Positions 24,118 through 32,479 of a stretch of DNA of 47,184 nt are shown here, piece after piece. Numbering within the stretch: position 1 is the stretch's first letter; each line of letters begins with the position of its first letter. Origin of the DNA: Clostridia bacterium (lineage in GTDB: Bacteria > Bacillota > Clostridia > Oscillospirales > Acutalibacteraceae). The notes under the pieces are model-generated. The model had not been told where the DNA came from. It searched no databases and saw only the letters and a list, made by a program, of their open reading frames with translations. The stretch covers positions 1 through 47,184 of the forward strand of contig JAGBSJ010000001.1 in the NCBI GenBank assembly GCA_017631955.1, read 5' to 3'. A program made the position numbers and the translations under genes.

Positions 24118-24570
24118 ATGCAACTTGACATGGATACCGTTTATGAAGGAACGGTTACGGGGTTAACAAATTTTGGTGCTTTTGTAAAACTTGACAATGG
24201 CACAACAGGTATGGTACATATTTCTGAAGTTGCCGCAGAATATGTAAATGACATTAATGAGCATTTATCAGAGGGCGACAAAGTAAAAGTAAAAGTAGTT
24301 GAAATCAACGAAAAAGGCAAAGTAAGTCTTTCAATAAAAAAGGCATTACCACAACCTGAAAAGCCAAAACCATCTAAACCAAGAAATCAAAACAGAAACA
24401 CTAACAAGGGCTGGAAAGGTGCTACACCACAGGAACAGAATGTTCCTATGTCTTTTGAAGATATGATGGCGAAATTCAAAACCCAGAGTGAAGATAAATT
24501 CAGCGACTTAAACCGCAACGCTAACAAACGAGGTACTCGTAGCAACGGTTATCGCAGAGGTAGTAAATAA
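24118..24570 (+). CDS. yabR: S1-domain RNA-binding protein YabR
   Basis: 150 residues. Residues 3-72 form a complete S1/OB-fold domain (VYEGTVTGLTNFGAFVKL, GMVHISEVA, GDKVKVKVVEI, KVSLSIKKA). The rest is a low-complexity basic tail rich in Lys, Asn and Arg, probably disordered and RNA-binding. AGGAGG lies about 12 bases before the ATG, a rather long spacing. It is the last gene of the yabP cluster. The family is thought to bind RNA or ribosomes; no specific target is known. Confidence 0.9.
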   Translation: MQLDMDTVYEGTVTGLTNFGAFVKLDNGTTGMVHISEVAAEYVNDINEHLSEGDKVKVKVVEINEKGKVSLSIKKALPQPEKPKPSKPRNQNRNTNKGWKGATPQEQNVPMSFEDMMAKFKTQSEDKFSDLNRNANKRGTRSNGYRRGSK

Positions 24571-24573
24571 TAC

Positions 24574-24600
24574 AAGGGCAGTTAATCTGCCCTTTAGTTT
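24574..24600 (+). terminator. Weak terminator after yabR
   Basis: Stem AAGGGCAG / CTGCCCTT (24574-24581, 24587-24594), loop TTAAT, followed by the imperfect T-run TAGTTTT. The next gene starts 20 bases after the stem, so readthrough is likely. Confidence 0.65.
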
Positions 24601-24613
24601 TAGGTTGATAAAT

Positions 24614-25456
24614 ATGAGAGAAATTTTGTGTTCACAAATTACTGACACAGTTAAAGAATTGTGCATAAAAGCGAATAAAACATTACCTTCTGATTTGGTT
24701 TGCCGTATTAAAGACGGTTATGAATCTGAAGAAAAAGATTTACCCAAAAATGTTATGAGTGATTTGCTTTATAACCTTGATTGCGCAAAAGAACTTAATA
24801 TTCCCATTTGCCAAGACACAGGTATGGCAGTAATTTTTGCTGAAATCGGTCAAGATGTTCACATTATAGGCGGTAATTTTGAAGACGCTATAAATGAAGG
24901 TGTACGACAAGGTTATGTTGATGGACTTTTGCGAAAATCCATAGTAAGCGACCCGCTCAACAGAGTAAACACAAATGACAACACCCCTGCCGTTATTCAT
25001 ACAAGAATTGTAGCGGGCGAAAATATTAAAATCACAGTTGCGCCAAAGGGCTTCGGCAGTGAAAACATGAGCAGAATAAAAATGTTTACTCCGTCTGCCA
25101 CAAAAGAAGATATTATGGATTTTGTTGTTGAAACTGTAACCATTGCGGGCGGTAACCCTTGCCCACCTATCGTTTTAGGCGTTGGTATTGGTGGCGATTT
25201 TGAACACTGTGCATATCTTTCAAAAAAGGCACTTTGTCGTGATACAAGTGAGCGTAATGAAAATCCATTTTACAGAGAAATGGAAGAAGATTTGCTCAAC
25301 ATTATAAACAAAACCAATATAGGTCCTCAAGGATTTTGCGGAAAGACAACCGCCCTTGCGGTAAACATTGAAACTGCACCTACACATATCGCAGGGCTCC
25401 CCGTTGCAGTAAATGTAGGGTGTCATGTAACACGCCACAAAACCACAGTATTGTAA
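24614..25456 (+). CDS. Fumarate hydratase class I, alpha subunit (lone)
   Basis: 280 residues from the ATG at 24614. A TTG three codons upstream lies inside the likely ribosome binding site. The protein matches the two-subunit class I fumarase / tartrate dehydratase alpha chain, with the three cluster-ligand cysteines in CQDTG (about 68), NPCPPIVLGVGIGG and GFCGKTTAL. It should bind a [4Fe-4S] cluster and hydrate fumarate to malate with a beta subunit. That subunit is usually encoded next to it, but here hpf follows. It must be elsewhere, or the enzyme is incomplete. Confidence 0.92.
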   Translation: MREILCSQITDTVKELCIKANKTLPSDLVCRIKDGYESEEKDLPKNVMSDLLYNLDCAKELNIPICQDTGMAVIFAEIGQDVHIIGGNFEDAINEGVRQGYVDGLLRKSIVSDPLNRVNTNDNTPAVIHTRIVAGENIKITVAPKGFGSENMSRIKMFTPSATKEDIMDFVVETVTIAGGNPCPPIVLGVGIGGDFEHCAYLSKKALCRDTSERNENPFYREMEEDLLNIINKTNIGPQGFCGKTTALAVNIETAPTHIAGLPVAVNVGCHVTRHKTTVL

Positions 25457-25483
25457 AAAATAAATAAAATTTTATTAAAACTC

Positions 25484-25512
25484 TTTATTTTTCTGTGCAT
25501 ATATGCTACAAT
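25484..25512 (+). promoter_or_regulatory. Extended -10 promoter of hpf
   Basis: -10 TACAAT (25507-25512) preceded by TGC (extended -10), with a weak -35 (TTTATT, 25484-25489) at 17 bases. The predicted transcription start falls at the first base of a 17-base palindrome. Confidence 0.5.
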
Positions 25513-25518
25513 AATGGT

Positions 25519-25535
25519 GAACAAATTATTTGTTC
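25519..25535 (+). promoter_or_regulatory. Perfect 17-base palindrome at hpf transcription start
   Basis: GAACAAAT-T-ATTTGTTC: two 8-base arms around one base. Its location at about +1 to +17 of hpf suggests a repressor operator. It could also form a weak AU hairpin at the mRNA 5' end. It does not match the LexA spacing. Confidence 0.6.
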
Positions 25536-25566
25536 AAAAAATTTCATACGCAAAGGAGATGTCGTT

Positions 25567-26091
25567 GTGAACATTACCATTATCGGACGTAAATGTACCC
25601 CAAGAGAGAATTTTAAAGACAGGGCGGAAGAAAAACTTCGTAAGGTTGAGAAATTCTTCGGACCTGATGCAACGGCAAAAATCACTGCAACGGTTGAGAA
25701 GAACGAGAAAATCTGTGAAATCACTCTCACTAAAAAGAGTATGATTTTCCGCGCACAAGAGCGTAGCGATGATTTAGAAGATGCTCTTGATATGTGTGTT
25801 GATTCACTTGTTCGTCAAATCAGAAAGAACAAGACTCGAATTGAAAGAAAACTTCGCGATGTTTCTTTTGATGACATTTTTGTTGCAGACATTGACGACG
25901 AAGAAGATTTCGAAGTCGTAAGAACAAAAACCGTTGTATTAAAGCCGGAATCTGTTGAAGAAGCAATTCTTCAAATGGAACTATTAGGACATATGTTTTA
26001 TATGTTCCGCAATGCAGAAACTGATGACATCTGTGTTGTTTATAAGAGAAATGACGGTGGCTACGGCGTAATCGAGCCGGATTTTGAATAA
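25567..26091 (+). CDS. hpf: Long-form ribosome hibernation promoting factor
   Basis: 174 residues from a GTG at 25567, eight bases after AAAGGAG. An upstream in-frame ATG (25495) lies before the predicted transcription start. Residues 1-95 are the S30AE ribosome-binding domain and residues about 115-174 are the C-terminal dimerisation domain (ESVEEAILQMELLGHMFYMF and VVYKRNDGGYGVIEPDF). The two-domain long form pairs 70S ribosomes into inactive 100S dimers during slow growth or stress. A palindromic site lies between promoter and start codon. Confidence 0.95.
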   Translation: MNITIIGRKCTPRENFKDRAEEKLRKVEKFFGPDATAKITATVEKNEKICEITLTKKSMIFRAQERSDDLEDALDMCVDSLVRQIRKNKTRIERKLRDVSFDDIFVADIDDEEDFEVVRTKTVVLKPESVEEAILQMELLGHMFYMFRNAETDDICVVYKRNDGGYGVIEPDFE

Positions 26092-26103
26092 AAGGTAAAC
26101 TTC

Positions 26104-26132
26104 GGCGGGGTTTATCCCCGCCTTTATTTTTA
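26104..26132 (+). terminator. Terminator after hpf
   Basis: Stem GGCGGGG / CCCCGCC (26104-26110, 26116-26122), loop TTTAT, followed by TTTATTTTT. The GH30 ribosome binding site begins immediately after it, so GH30 must depend on readthrough or on a promoter inside hpf. Confidence 0.88.
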
Positions 26133-26143
26133 AGGAGAAAGAA

Positions 26144-27745
26144 ATGAAAAAGGCACTAAAAATCTTAATCCCAATAATAGCCATATTGCTTGCAACAACC
26201 GTTGCGGTTATGGGTATTTTCTTTGAAAAGATTTTCTACAATGCAGATTGGTATATTGAAAAATCACAGACCGCCGATGTTAAACTGACTATTGATACAA
26301 GTGAAAAAGGTGAAATCCTTGACGGATTTGGCGCATCTGCTTGTTGGTGGTCACAACTTGCAGGTAACAGTGAACACGCCGAAGAAGTTGCAAAACTTCT
26401 TTACAGTAAAGAGGGGTTAGGGCTTAATATTTACCGCTATAACATTGGCGCGGGGTCAAAAGATAATCCTGAAACAAAAATCACTAATCCTTGGCGTCAG
26501 ACTGAAAGTTTCTATGTGTATAACGAAGAAAGCGGCGAGTTTGAATACGACTTTACTCGCGATGCAGCGGCACAAAAGTTTTTAGACCTTTGCCTTTCTT
26601 ACGGTTGTATTGATACTGTTGTGCTTTTCGCAAACTCCCCTCACTACTCAATGACTCTTAATGGTAAAGCATACGGTAACGAAAATTGGTGGGTTAGCAA
26701 CATAGCCCCCGAAAAATATGAAGCGTATGCTGAATACCTTGTTACAATCGCAGAATATTTCATCAACAAAGGCGTACCTGTTAAATACATAAGCCCTATT
26801 AACGAGCCAAACTGGTCTTGGGGCGTGGCAAGTGTAAATCAGAGTCAGGAGGGTTGCTTCTACAACTCCGAAGATATTTACGCGGTGTATAAAGCAGTTG
26901 TTAAAGAAATCAAAGAGAAAAATCTTGATGTTAAACTTGCAGGTCCTGAATCAGGCGAAATTGGACACCGCCTTTACGAATGGTTTGATTACATATACAA
27001 AGACGAAGAAATCCGCCCATATTTAGGCGCGTTATCATACCACAGTTATTGGGCAGATGATTTGGTAAACAACAAAATCGGTCTTGGCAACTGGATTAAA
27101 GAAAATGTTGACGATATTCCTGTTGAAATGTCCGAATGGTGTCATCTTCCTTGCGACGCACCTATTGATTCTATCGATGGCGCACTCCGTCAAGCACGAG
27201 TTATGGCAAACGACTTAAATTTCAGCAACATTAACTCATGGACTGCTTGGGTAGGCGTTAACGGAATCGGTATTGGTGACGACGGTAAAAAATACTCCGA
27301 CGGACTTCTTGCTGCAACTGACGATTTCAGCGAATATGAAATTGCAATGAGATATTACGCAGTTGCTCATTTTAGTAACTTTATTCCAAAAGGTAGCGTA
27401 AAAATCTCAACCGAAAAGAATATCAACGATGTAATAAAGAATGTTGAAGAAAAAGACGGTGCAAAAACTATTACACTTATGAAATATGGCGTAAACTATG
27501 TTTCATATCTTACCCCCGATAATAAAATAGTTACAGTTGTGGTAAATGAGGGCGTTAGCAGAAATATCGAGTTTAAGGTTAATGCTCAGTATATGAGCGT
27601 TTTCACAACAACACAAGATATGCAGATGCAACAAACCTATGAGGGTGAAATTACAGAAATAGAGCTACCCGAAAAAAGTATTATGACAATCGTTTTCCAA
27701 AACGACTCTTTTAGCCAAACAGAAACACAAACTGAAAAGGAATAA
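26144..27745 (+). CDS. Glycoside hydrolase family 30, exported and membrane anchored
   Basis: 533 residues. Residues 6-28 form a signal or anchor helix without a clear cleavage site. The catalytic (beta/alpha)8 part begins with GEILDGFGASACWW (56-69). Glu221 in SPINEPNW is the likely acid/base and Glu331 in VEMSEWC the nucleophile, as in GH30. The GFGAS-A-WW opening resembles the endo-beta-1,6-galactanase/glucanase branch more than glucosylceramidase, but the substrate is not certain. A C-terminal beta domain (about 400-525) completes the fold. AAGGAG precedes the ATG by six bases. It is probably involved in breakdown of arabinogalactan-type plant glycans at the cell surface. Confidence 0.85.
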   Translation: MKKALKILIPIIAILLATTVAVMGIFFEKIFYNADWYIEKSQTADVKLTIDTSEKGEILDGFGASACWWSQLAGNSEHAEEVAKLLYSKEGLGLNIYRYNIGAGSKDNPETKITNPWRQTESFYVYNEESGEFEYDFTRDAAAQKFLDLCLSYGCIDTVVLFANSPHYSMTLNGKAYGNENWWVSNIAPEKYEAYAEYLVTIAEYFINKGVPVKYISPINEPNWSWGVASVNQSQEGCFYNSEDIYAVYKAVVKEIKEKNLDVKLAGPESGEIGHRLYEWFDYIYKDEEIRPYLGALSYHSYWADDLVNNKIGLGNWIKENVDDIPVEMSEWCHLPCDAPIDSIDGALRQARVMANDLNFSNINSWTAWVGVNGIGIGDDGKKYSDGLLAATDDFSEYEIAMRYYAVAHFSNFIPKGSVKISTEKNINDVIKNVEEKDGAKTITLMKYGVNYVSYLTPDNKIVTVVVNEGVSRNIEFKVNAQYMSVFTTTQDMQMQQTYEGEITEIELPEKSIMTIVFQNDSFSQTETQTEKE

Positions 27746-27751
27746 AAAATT

Positions 27752-27781
27752 AAGGCAGTTCAAACGAACTGCCTTGTTTTT
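27752..27781. terminator. Bidirectional terminator after GH30
   Basis: Ten-base stem AAGGCAGTTC / GAACTGCCTT (27752-27761, 27766-27775), loop AAAC, with GTTTTT on the plus strand and an A-run (U-tract for the opposite transcript) upstream. Confidence 0.93.
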
Positions 27782-28469
27782 ATATCTTCTCACCTGTTTC
27801 ACCATTTACCATATCTTTGAAAATAGCACGATGAGTTTTTGAAATATATTTATCAATATGAAGTGAACCGAAATACCACTTTCTGAACTTACAACTACCC
27901 GAAAGTTCTTCAAAATATGCATTGAGTGCTGTTACGCGGTATGTTGCGGTGTCATTAAGATTCAAGAAACTCTTTACTTTAAGTGGTGGCTCGTGTGTGA
28001 TAATCATATCAATATCATAACCCGCCATCTCGAGATTTTCTGCACCTTCTAAAAGCTCTTCTTGTGTAGTTATTTCGTCTTTTGACCAAGCGTCTACGTC
28101 TTTTCTTATATCAATATCGGAACTTTCGCCCCCACCCATTGTGAAAATACGTTTACCCTCAATTTCAAACACCTGACCGCGCATAAGATGATAAAGATTG
28201 CCATAAATCTGATGCACTTTACCACCATTCCATTGACTTATTTCATAATTATTAAGCAAATCAAAGTTTTCGTGAGTACCATCAATAAAACAGATATTAT
28301 ATTTTCTCTTACCTAAATTCAATAAGAAATCTCGTTCGGCTTTACTGTCGTTCCACATAAATCCGAAATCTCCGCATATAATCAACGTGTCGCCTTCCTT
28401 TAAGTGTCTTAAAGCAAAGCGTGAAAGACGCTTGCGGTCACCGTGAGTGTCGCCTGTAATATAAATCAT
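27780..28469 (-). CDS. Small calcineurin-like metallophosphoesterase
   Basis: 229 residues with the motifs GDTHGD (6-11), GDFGFMW (33-39), DGTHENFD (63-70; the usual GNH is GTH here), THEPP (about 159) and a C-terminal FGSLHID in place of the usual GHxH. The THEPP segment and the small size resemble phosphoesterases found singly in Firmicute and phage genomes. The substrate is unknown. A weak AAAGGAAA site precedes the ATG. It is a single-gene unit with its own promoter (28523-28551), convergent to GH30. Confidence 0.85.
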   Translation of the reverse strand: MIYITGDTHGDRKRLSRFALRHLKEGDTLIICGDFGFMWNDSKAERDFLLNLGKRKYNICFIDGTHENFDLLNNYEISQWNGGKVHQIYGNLYHLMRGQVFEIEGKRIFTMGGGESSDIDIRKDVDAWSKDEITTQEELLEGAENLEMAGYDIDMIITHEPPLKVKSFLNLNDTATYRVTALNAYFEELSGSCKFRKWYFGSLHIDKYISKTHRAIFKDMVNGETGEKI

Positions 28470-28492
28470 TTCAAAAAATTTCCTTTTCTGTA

Positions 28493-28521
28493 TCGACTAA
28501 TAAAATTAATTGTGATATACT
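28493..28521 (+). promoter_or_regulatory. Promoter of the carboxypeptidase operon
   Basis: -35 TCGACT (28493-28498), 17-base spacer, -10 TATACT (28516-28521) with TGA as extended -10. It lies next to the opposing promoter for the phosphoesterase. Confidence 0.6.
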
Positions 28522-28522
28522 T

Positions 28523-28551
28523 ATTTTATAACTTTCGTAAAGATTTTTCAA
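28523..28551 (-). promoter_or_regulatory. Promoter of the small phosphoesterase gene
   Basis: Minus strand: -35 TTGAAA (28551-28546), 17-base spacer, -10 TAAAAT (28528-28523). It lies within the leader of the divergent carboxypeptidase transcript, so the two promoters may interfere. Confidence 0.6.
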
Positions 28552-28565
28552 GTGGGTGATTAATT

Positions 28566-29906
28566 TTGAAGAAACTGTTTTCAGTTTTAATCTGCATATC
28601 AATTTTAATGGGAATTTTTGGCGTTAGCGCCTCTGCATCTTTTAACTCTCTGTTAGAAACAGAAGCAGATGTTGTTTTGCTTGTAAATACAGATAGTGAA
28701 ACTGTAATTTTCGATAAAAATGCAGATAAGAAAACTGCACCCGCATCAATCACAAAAATCGTTACTTGTATGCTTGTGCTTGAAAATTGTGATGATTTAA
28801 GCACTCCTCTTACTTGTAAGCGCGAGTCCCTTAACGGACTTTATGAGCAAAATGCTGCAACTGTTGGTATTCTTGCAGGCGAAACCCTTACAGTAAAAGA
28901 GCTTTTATATGCTCTTATGATTCCATCTGCTGCCGATGCCGCAAACATTCTTGCCGACTATATTGGCGGTGGCAGTATTGAAAACTTTGTTGTAATGATG
29001 AATGAGTTTGTTAAGAAACTTGGTTGTGAAAACACAAAATTCATCAATGCCCACGGTCTTGATGAAAATGGCGAAAACATTACAACCGCTTATGACCTTT
29101 ACAAAATTACAAAATATGCATTAGAAAATCCTACATTCAAAGAAATTACAAGCACATTACGACACGAAATTGCACCTACTAACAAATACCCTTATGTGAG
29201 ATACCTTAACAACACAAACAAAATGATGAACCCTGCATATAAGGATTATTACAGTCCATATATTTCTGGCGTAAAAACAGGTACAACCGCACTTGCAGGC
29301 CATTGTGTTATTTCAACCGCATCTAAAAACGGTTACAACTATATGCTTGTTGTTATGAATGCACCGCAGTATGATATTGACGGCGATAATGTTGAAGAAA
29401 ATGTTGCTTTTACTGACAGTAAAAAAATCTATGAGTGGGCATTCAAAAATATCGTTCTTACAAAGGTTACAAACACTACTGATGTTGTAACTGTTGTTGA
29501 TGTTAAATACAACTGGAAAGTTGACCATTTGCGACTTCTTCCCGCAAAAGAAATGTCTGCATTAGTCCCATCTGGCACAGAATCAGGAAGTCTTGTAATA
29601 AGACCTATTGAAAGCGAAACTCCTAAAGTAGTAAAAGCACCTATAAAAAAAGGTGATGTCTTAGGCAAGGCAGAAATTCTTTACGGTGAAGATGTTGTTG
29701 CAACAGTTGACCTTGTTGCCGCAGAAAATGTTAGCCGTAGTATGATTCTTGTAATTCTTGACGGTATTAAAACCGTTGTTTCAAGCACAGTTTTCAAAAT
29801 TCTTTTCGTGCTTTTTGCGGTGTTGATTATTATATATATTCTTCTCATAATCCGCCGTAACAGAATAAAAGCAAAACGCAAAAAAATAAGAATGGTTAAG
29901 GGATGA
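28566..29906 (+). CDS. D-alanyl-D-alanine carboxypeptidase, DacF/PBP5-like
   Basis: 446 residues. The start is TTG at 28566, six bases after GGGTGA. There is a signal peptide (1-24, cleavage near SASA), an S-x-x-K motif Ser61-Lys64 (PASITK) and KTG in SGVKTGTTALAG (about 237). The second motif, normally S-x-N, reads S121-A-A123 (PSAADAAN), so the asparagine is absent. A C-terminal beta domain is followed by a real membrane helix (about 407-431) and a basic tail, rather than the amphipathic anchor of PBP5. It should trim the terminal D-Ala of wall pentapeptides outside the membrane. The serine hydrolase gene follows after four bases. Confidence 0.9.
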   Translation: MKKLFSVLICISILMGIFGVSASASFNSLLETEADVVLLVNTDSETVIFDKNADKKTAPASITKIVTCMLVLENCDDLSTPLTCKRESLNGLYEQNAATVGILAGETLTVKELLYALMIPSAADAANILADYIGGGSIENFVVMMNEFVKKLGCENTKFINAHGLDENGENITTAYDLYKITKYALENPTFKEITSTLRHEIAPTNKYPYVRYLNNTNKMMNPAYKDYYSPYISGVKTGTTALAGHCVISTASKNGYNYMLVVMNAPQYDIDGDNVEENVAFTDSKKIYEWAFKNIVLTKVTNTTDVVTVVDVKYNWKVDHLRLLPAKEMSALVPSGTESGSLVIRPIESETPKVVKAPIKKGDVLGKAEILYGEDVVATVDLVAAENVSRSMILVILDGIKTVVSSTVFKILFVLFAVLIIIYILLIIRRNRIKAKRKKIRMVKG

Positions 29907-29910
29907 TTTT

Positions 29911-31500
29911 ATGTCAACTACAAAGGCAATTCTTAGGGCAAAAAGCCCCCAGAGTGCAGGCGTTTCTGCAAAAGTTGTAAACGAGTTTTTCAAAAACGCC
30001 AAAGAAAAAGGTCTTGATTATCACTCTTTAATGGTAATCCGTAACGGTAAAGTTGCTGTTGAATGGTATAATGAGCCATTTGACAAAAACACCACTCATT
30101 CTATGTATTCAGTAAGTAAATCTTTTACCGCAACTGCCGTGGGCTTTGCAGTTAGCGAGGGGCTTATCTCATTAGACGATAAACTTTTAGATTTCTTCCC
30201 TGAATATGCACCTGAAAATCCAGATGAGCGTTTCGAAAAGCTTACAATTCACAATCTTTTAAGAATGTCATCGGGCAAACAACCAAGTTTTCTTTCAGAT
30301 AAGGCAAAGGTTGATTGGATTGAAGATTATATCAACTCCCCTTGGGTTTTTGAGCCAGGCGAAAAATTCTTATACATAAACGAAAACATTTTTATGCTTT
30401 CTGCAATCGTCAATAAAGTTACAGGAATGAGTATGCGCGAATACTTGCGTCCACGACTTTTTGAGCCATTAGGAATTGATTTTCCTTTCTGGGAAACTGA
30501 CCGTAACGGCATTGAAGCAGGTGGTTGGGGACTTTACCTTAAAACTGAAGACCTTGCAAAGGTTATGCTTTGCTACCTTAAAAATGGTAAATATAAAGGT
30601 GAACAGGTTATTCCTGCTGAGTGGGTGCACCTTGCATCTTCTAAACAGATTGACAACGAATATAACCGACCTGGTACTGATTCATCATACGGCTATGGTT
30701 ATTGTTTCTGGCTTGACCATTTAGGCGGTTACCGTGCAGATGGAATGTTCTCGCAGTTTGGCATTGTATTCCCACAACATAACGCGGTAGTTGTTGTTAA
30801 CTCATCAATTACAGAAGAACAGGCAGGTCTTGATGGTATTTTCGAATTCTTCCCACGCGCTTTTGAAGAGGCAGACGAAGACACAGAACTTGAAGCAAAT
30901 TCATCTGTACCACCTGTACTTAGCGTGCATCCTGCAAAAGAGCAAGAAATTCAGGACAGATATATTAAATTCCGCAAAAAGATTCTGCTTAACCTTGTTG
31001 GCTTCCAAGTAAGCGTGTTACCACTTGCCGTTACATATATGATGAGTGACAAAGCGGGCAATATTGATATGGTTAAATTCGATTTCAACGGTGAAGAATG
31101 TACTTTCCGTTGGAGCGAGGGTAACGAGCATAACAAAATCCAACTCGGTATGGATGGTCATTACAGATACTCAACAATGACTTTAGGACAAATTGAGTTC
31201 AAGGTTTGTGCAAATGCAAGTTGGATTGACGACGAAACATTGCTTGTTTCAATCCGTCCTATTCAGACAGTTGGCAAGCGTAATATGGTGTTTAATTTCA
31301 GAGCAAACGATAAAGTTGTAATGACACCATCAAGTACACCTTATGTGGGCGATATTCTTGCAACTCTTGGCGGATTCTTCGACCAGATGATACCGATTAA
31401 GCCAGTTTGTGAAGTATTCAAAAAAGTTGTTCAACTTCTTCCCCCACTCGTTGAGCCAAAACACTACGGAAAATTTATTGAGGGAATTAAAAAGAGATAA
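29911..31500 (+). CDS. Class C beta-lactamase-like serine hydrolase
   Basis: 529 residues, with no signal peptide apparent. The N-terminal domain (about 1-330) has the S-x-x-K motif at Ser67-Lys70 (YSVSKSF), Tyr155-x-Asn157 (LYINENI) and a GYGYCFW-type segment, as in the esterase/D-aminopeptidase/AmpC superfamily. The C-terminal 180 residues form a beta-rich domain ending in an amphipathic segment. The substrate is unknown: esterase, peptidase and transacylase activities all occur in this superfamily, and true antibiotic resistance is unlikely for a cytoplasmic protein. It is co-transcribed with the carboxypeptidase (four-base gap). Confidence 0.82.
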   Translation: MSTTKAILRAKSPQSAGVSAKVVNEFFKNAKEKGLDYHSLMVIRNGKVAVEWYNEPFDKNTTHSMYSVSKSFTATAVGFAVSEGLISLDDKLLDFFPEYAPENPDERFEKLTIHNLLRMSSGKQPSFLSDKAKVDWIEDYINSPWVFEPGEKFLYINENIFMLSAIVNKVTGMSMREYLRPRLFEPLGIDFPFWETDRNGIEAGGWGLYLKTEDLAKVMLCYLKNGKYKGEQVIPAEWVHLASSKQIDNEYNRPGTDSSYGYGYCFWLDHLGGYRADGMFSQFGIVFPQHNAVVVVNSSITEEQAGLDGIFEFFPRAFEEADEDTELEANSSVPPVLSVHPAKEQEIQDRYIKFRKKILLNLVGFQVSVLPLAVTYMMSDKAGNIDMVKFDFNGEECTFRWSEGNEHNKIQLGMDGHYRYSTMTLGQIEFKVCANASWIDDETLLVSIRPIQTVGKRNMVFNFRANDKVVMTPSSTPYVGDILATLGGFFDQMIPIKPVCEVFKKVVQLLPPLVEPKHYGKFIEGIKKR

Positions 31501-31504
31501 AATT

Positions 31505-31537
31505 AACCCCGACAAAAATTGTCGGGGTTTCGTTTTG
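31505..31537. terminator. Bidirectional terminator
   Basis: Ten-base stem AACCCCGACA / TGTCGGGGTT (31505-31514, 31520-31529), loop AAAAT, followed by TTCGTTTT. It ends the serine hydrolase operon and, in reverse, the SDR gene. Confidence 0.9.
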
Positions 31538-31540
31538 CAC

Positions 31541-32266
31541 TTATATATTCATTCCGCCATTAACCGCCAAATCCTGACCTGTAATAAAATCCGCATCGGT
31601 TGATGCAAGAAAACTAACTGCACCTGCAACATCCTCTGGTGTACCGATTTTATTAAGCGGTGTTTCTTCTTTTAATTCATTCATTGTGTCTTCGTCAAAA
31701 TGTGAAGTCATATCAGTTAAAATCACGCCTGGAGAAACACAATTTACGGTAATTCCTGAAAGCCCAACCTCTTTAGCAAGGGCTTTTGTCATGCCAATAA
31801 GCCCTGCCTTAGAAGCGGAATAATGCACCTCACAAGAGCCGCCTGTTTCACCCCAGATTGAAGAAATGTTAATAATCTTACCACACTTGCGATTAATCAT
31901 ATATTTAAGCACGGCACGAGAGCAATAAAACGCACCACTTAAATTTGTTTCAATCATTTTGTGCCACATATCATCTGTAATGTCAGTAAAAAGTGATTGC
32001 TCGGCAATTCCTGCATTATTTACAAGTACATAAATCTCGCCGAAATTCTTTTCAACATCTGCCATTACAGTATTTACCGCATTACTGTCAGTAATATCAA
32101 GCTTATATGCCCTACAATTTTCGCCCAATTCATTTGCGAGAGCTTGTGCCTTATCTTCAGAACTATTATAGGTAAAAGCCACCTTGTAGCCGTCTTTTAT
32201 AAATCTTTTAACAATAGCAGAGCCAATGCCTTTTGCCCCACCTGTTACAAACGCAACTTTTGTCAA
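31541..32266 (-). CDS. Short-chain dehydrogenase/reductase, FabG-like
   Basis: 241 residues from a TTG at 32266, eight bases after AAAGGAG. An in-frame GTG nine bases upstream would overlap the ribosome binding site. The NAD(P)-binding motif TGGAKGIG is at 8-15, NNAG near 83, and the catalytic Ser (NISSIWG) and Tyr-x-x-x-Lys (YSASK) follow, with the SPGVILTDM segment of FabG-type enzymes. It could be the 3-oxoacyl-ACP reductase of fatty-acid synthesis, but it is not in a fab cluster, so another keto substrate is equally possible. It has its own promoter, divergent from tRNA-Thr. Confidence 0.9.
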   Translation of the reverse strand: MTKVAFVTGGAKGIGSAIVKRFIKDGYKVAFTYNSSEDKAQALANELGENCRAYKLDITDSNAVNTVMADVEKNFGEIYVLVNNAGIAEQSLFTDITDDMWHKMIETNLSGAFYCSRAVLKYMINRKCGKIINISSIWGETGGSCEVHYSASKAGLIGMTKALAKEVGLSGITVNCVSPGVILTDMTSHFDEDTMNELKEETPLNKIGTPEDVAGAVSFLASTDADFITGQDLAVNGGMNI

Positions 32267-32296
32267 ATCATACACTCCTTTCGGATTACTTTTATC

Positions 32297-32325
32297 ATTG
32301 TATCACACTTTAATTACTTTTGCAT
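32297..32325 (-). promoter_or_regulatory. Promoter of the SDR gene
   Basis: Minus strand: -10 TACAAT (32302-32297) with TGA as extended -10. The -35 (32325-32320, ATGCAA) is poor. Confidence 0.5.
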
Positions 32326-32333
32326 TAAAATAC

Positions 32334-32362
32334 TTGAAAAAGTTTTATGATTATTTTATAAT
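32334..32362 (+). promoter_or_regulatory. Strong promoter of tRNA-Thr and GH28
   Basis: -35 TTGAAA (32334-32339), 17-base spacer, -10 TATAAT (32357-32362). The tRNA begins 18 bases after the -10. Confidence 0.8.
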
Positions 32363-32379
32363 GTTTCTTGCATAAATAT

Positions 32380-32455
32380 GCTGGTGTGGCGCAGTCGGTA
32401 GCGCAACTGATTCGTAATCAGTAGGTCGACAGTTCAAATCTGTTCACCAGCTCCA
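32380..32455 (+). tRNA. tRNA-Thr (anticodon CGT)
   Basis: 76 bases with a full cloverleaf: acceptor GCTGGTG / CACCAGC, D-stem GCGC/GCGC, anticodon stem ACTGA/TCAGT with loop TTCGTAA (anticodon CGT at 32413-32415, reading ACG), T-stem GACAG/CTGTT with loop TTCAAAT, discriminator T and encoded CCA. No terminator follows: the ribosome binding site of the GH28 gene starts about ten bases downstream. Confidence 0.96.
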
Positions 32456-32479
32456 AACAAATCAACGGAGGTCAACATT

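Noticed and set aside
25519-25535. LexA/SOS box reading of the GAAC...GTTC palindrome
   Set aside because: Firmicute LexA sites have GAAC-N4-GTTC. Here the spacing between the half sites is nine bases, and hpf is not an SOS gene.
29911-31500. AmpC-type antibiotic resistance gene
   Set aside because: No signal peptide and a long extra C-terminal domain. The family is broad and mostly esterases or peptidases.
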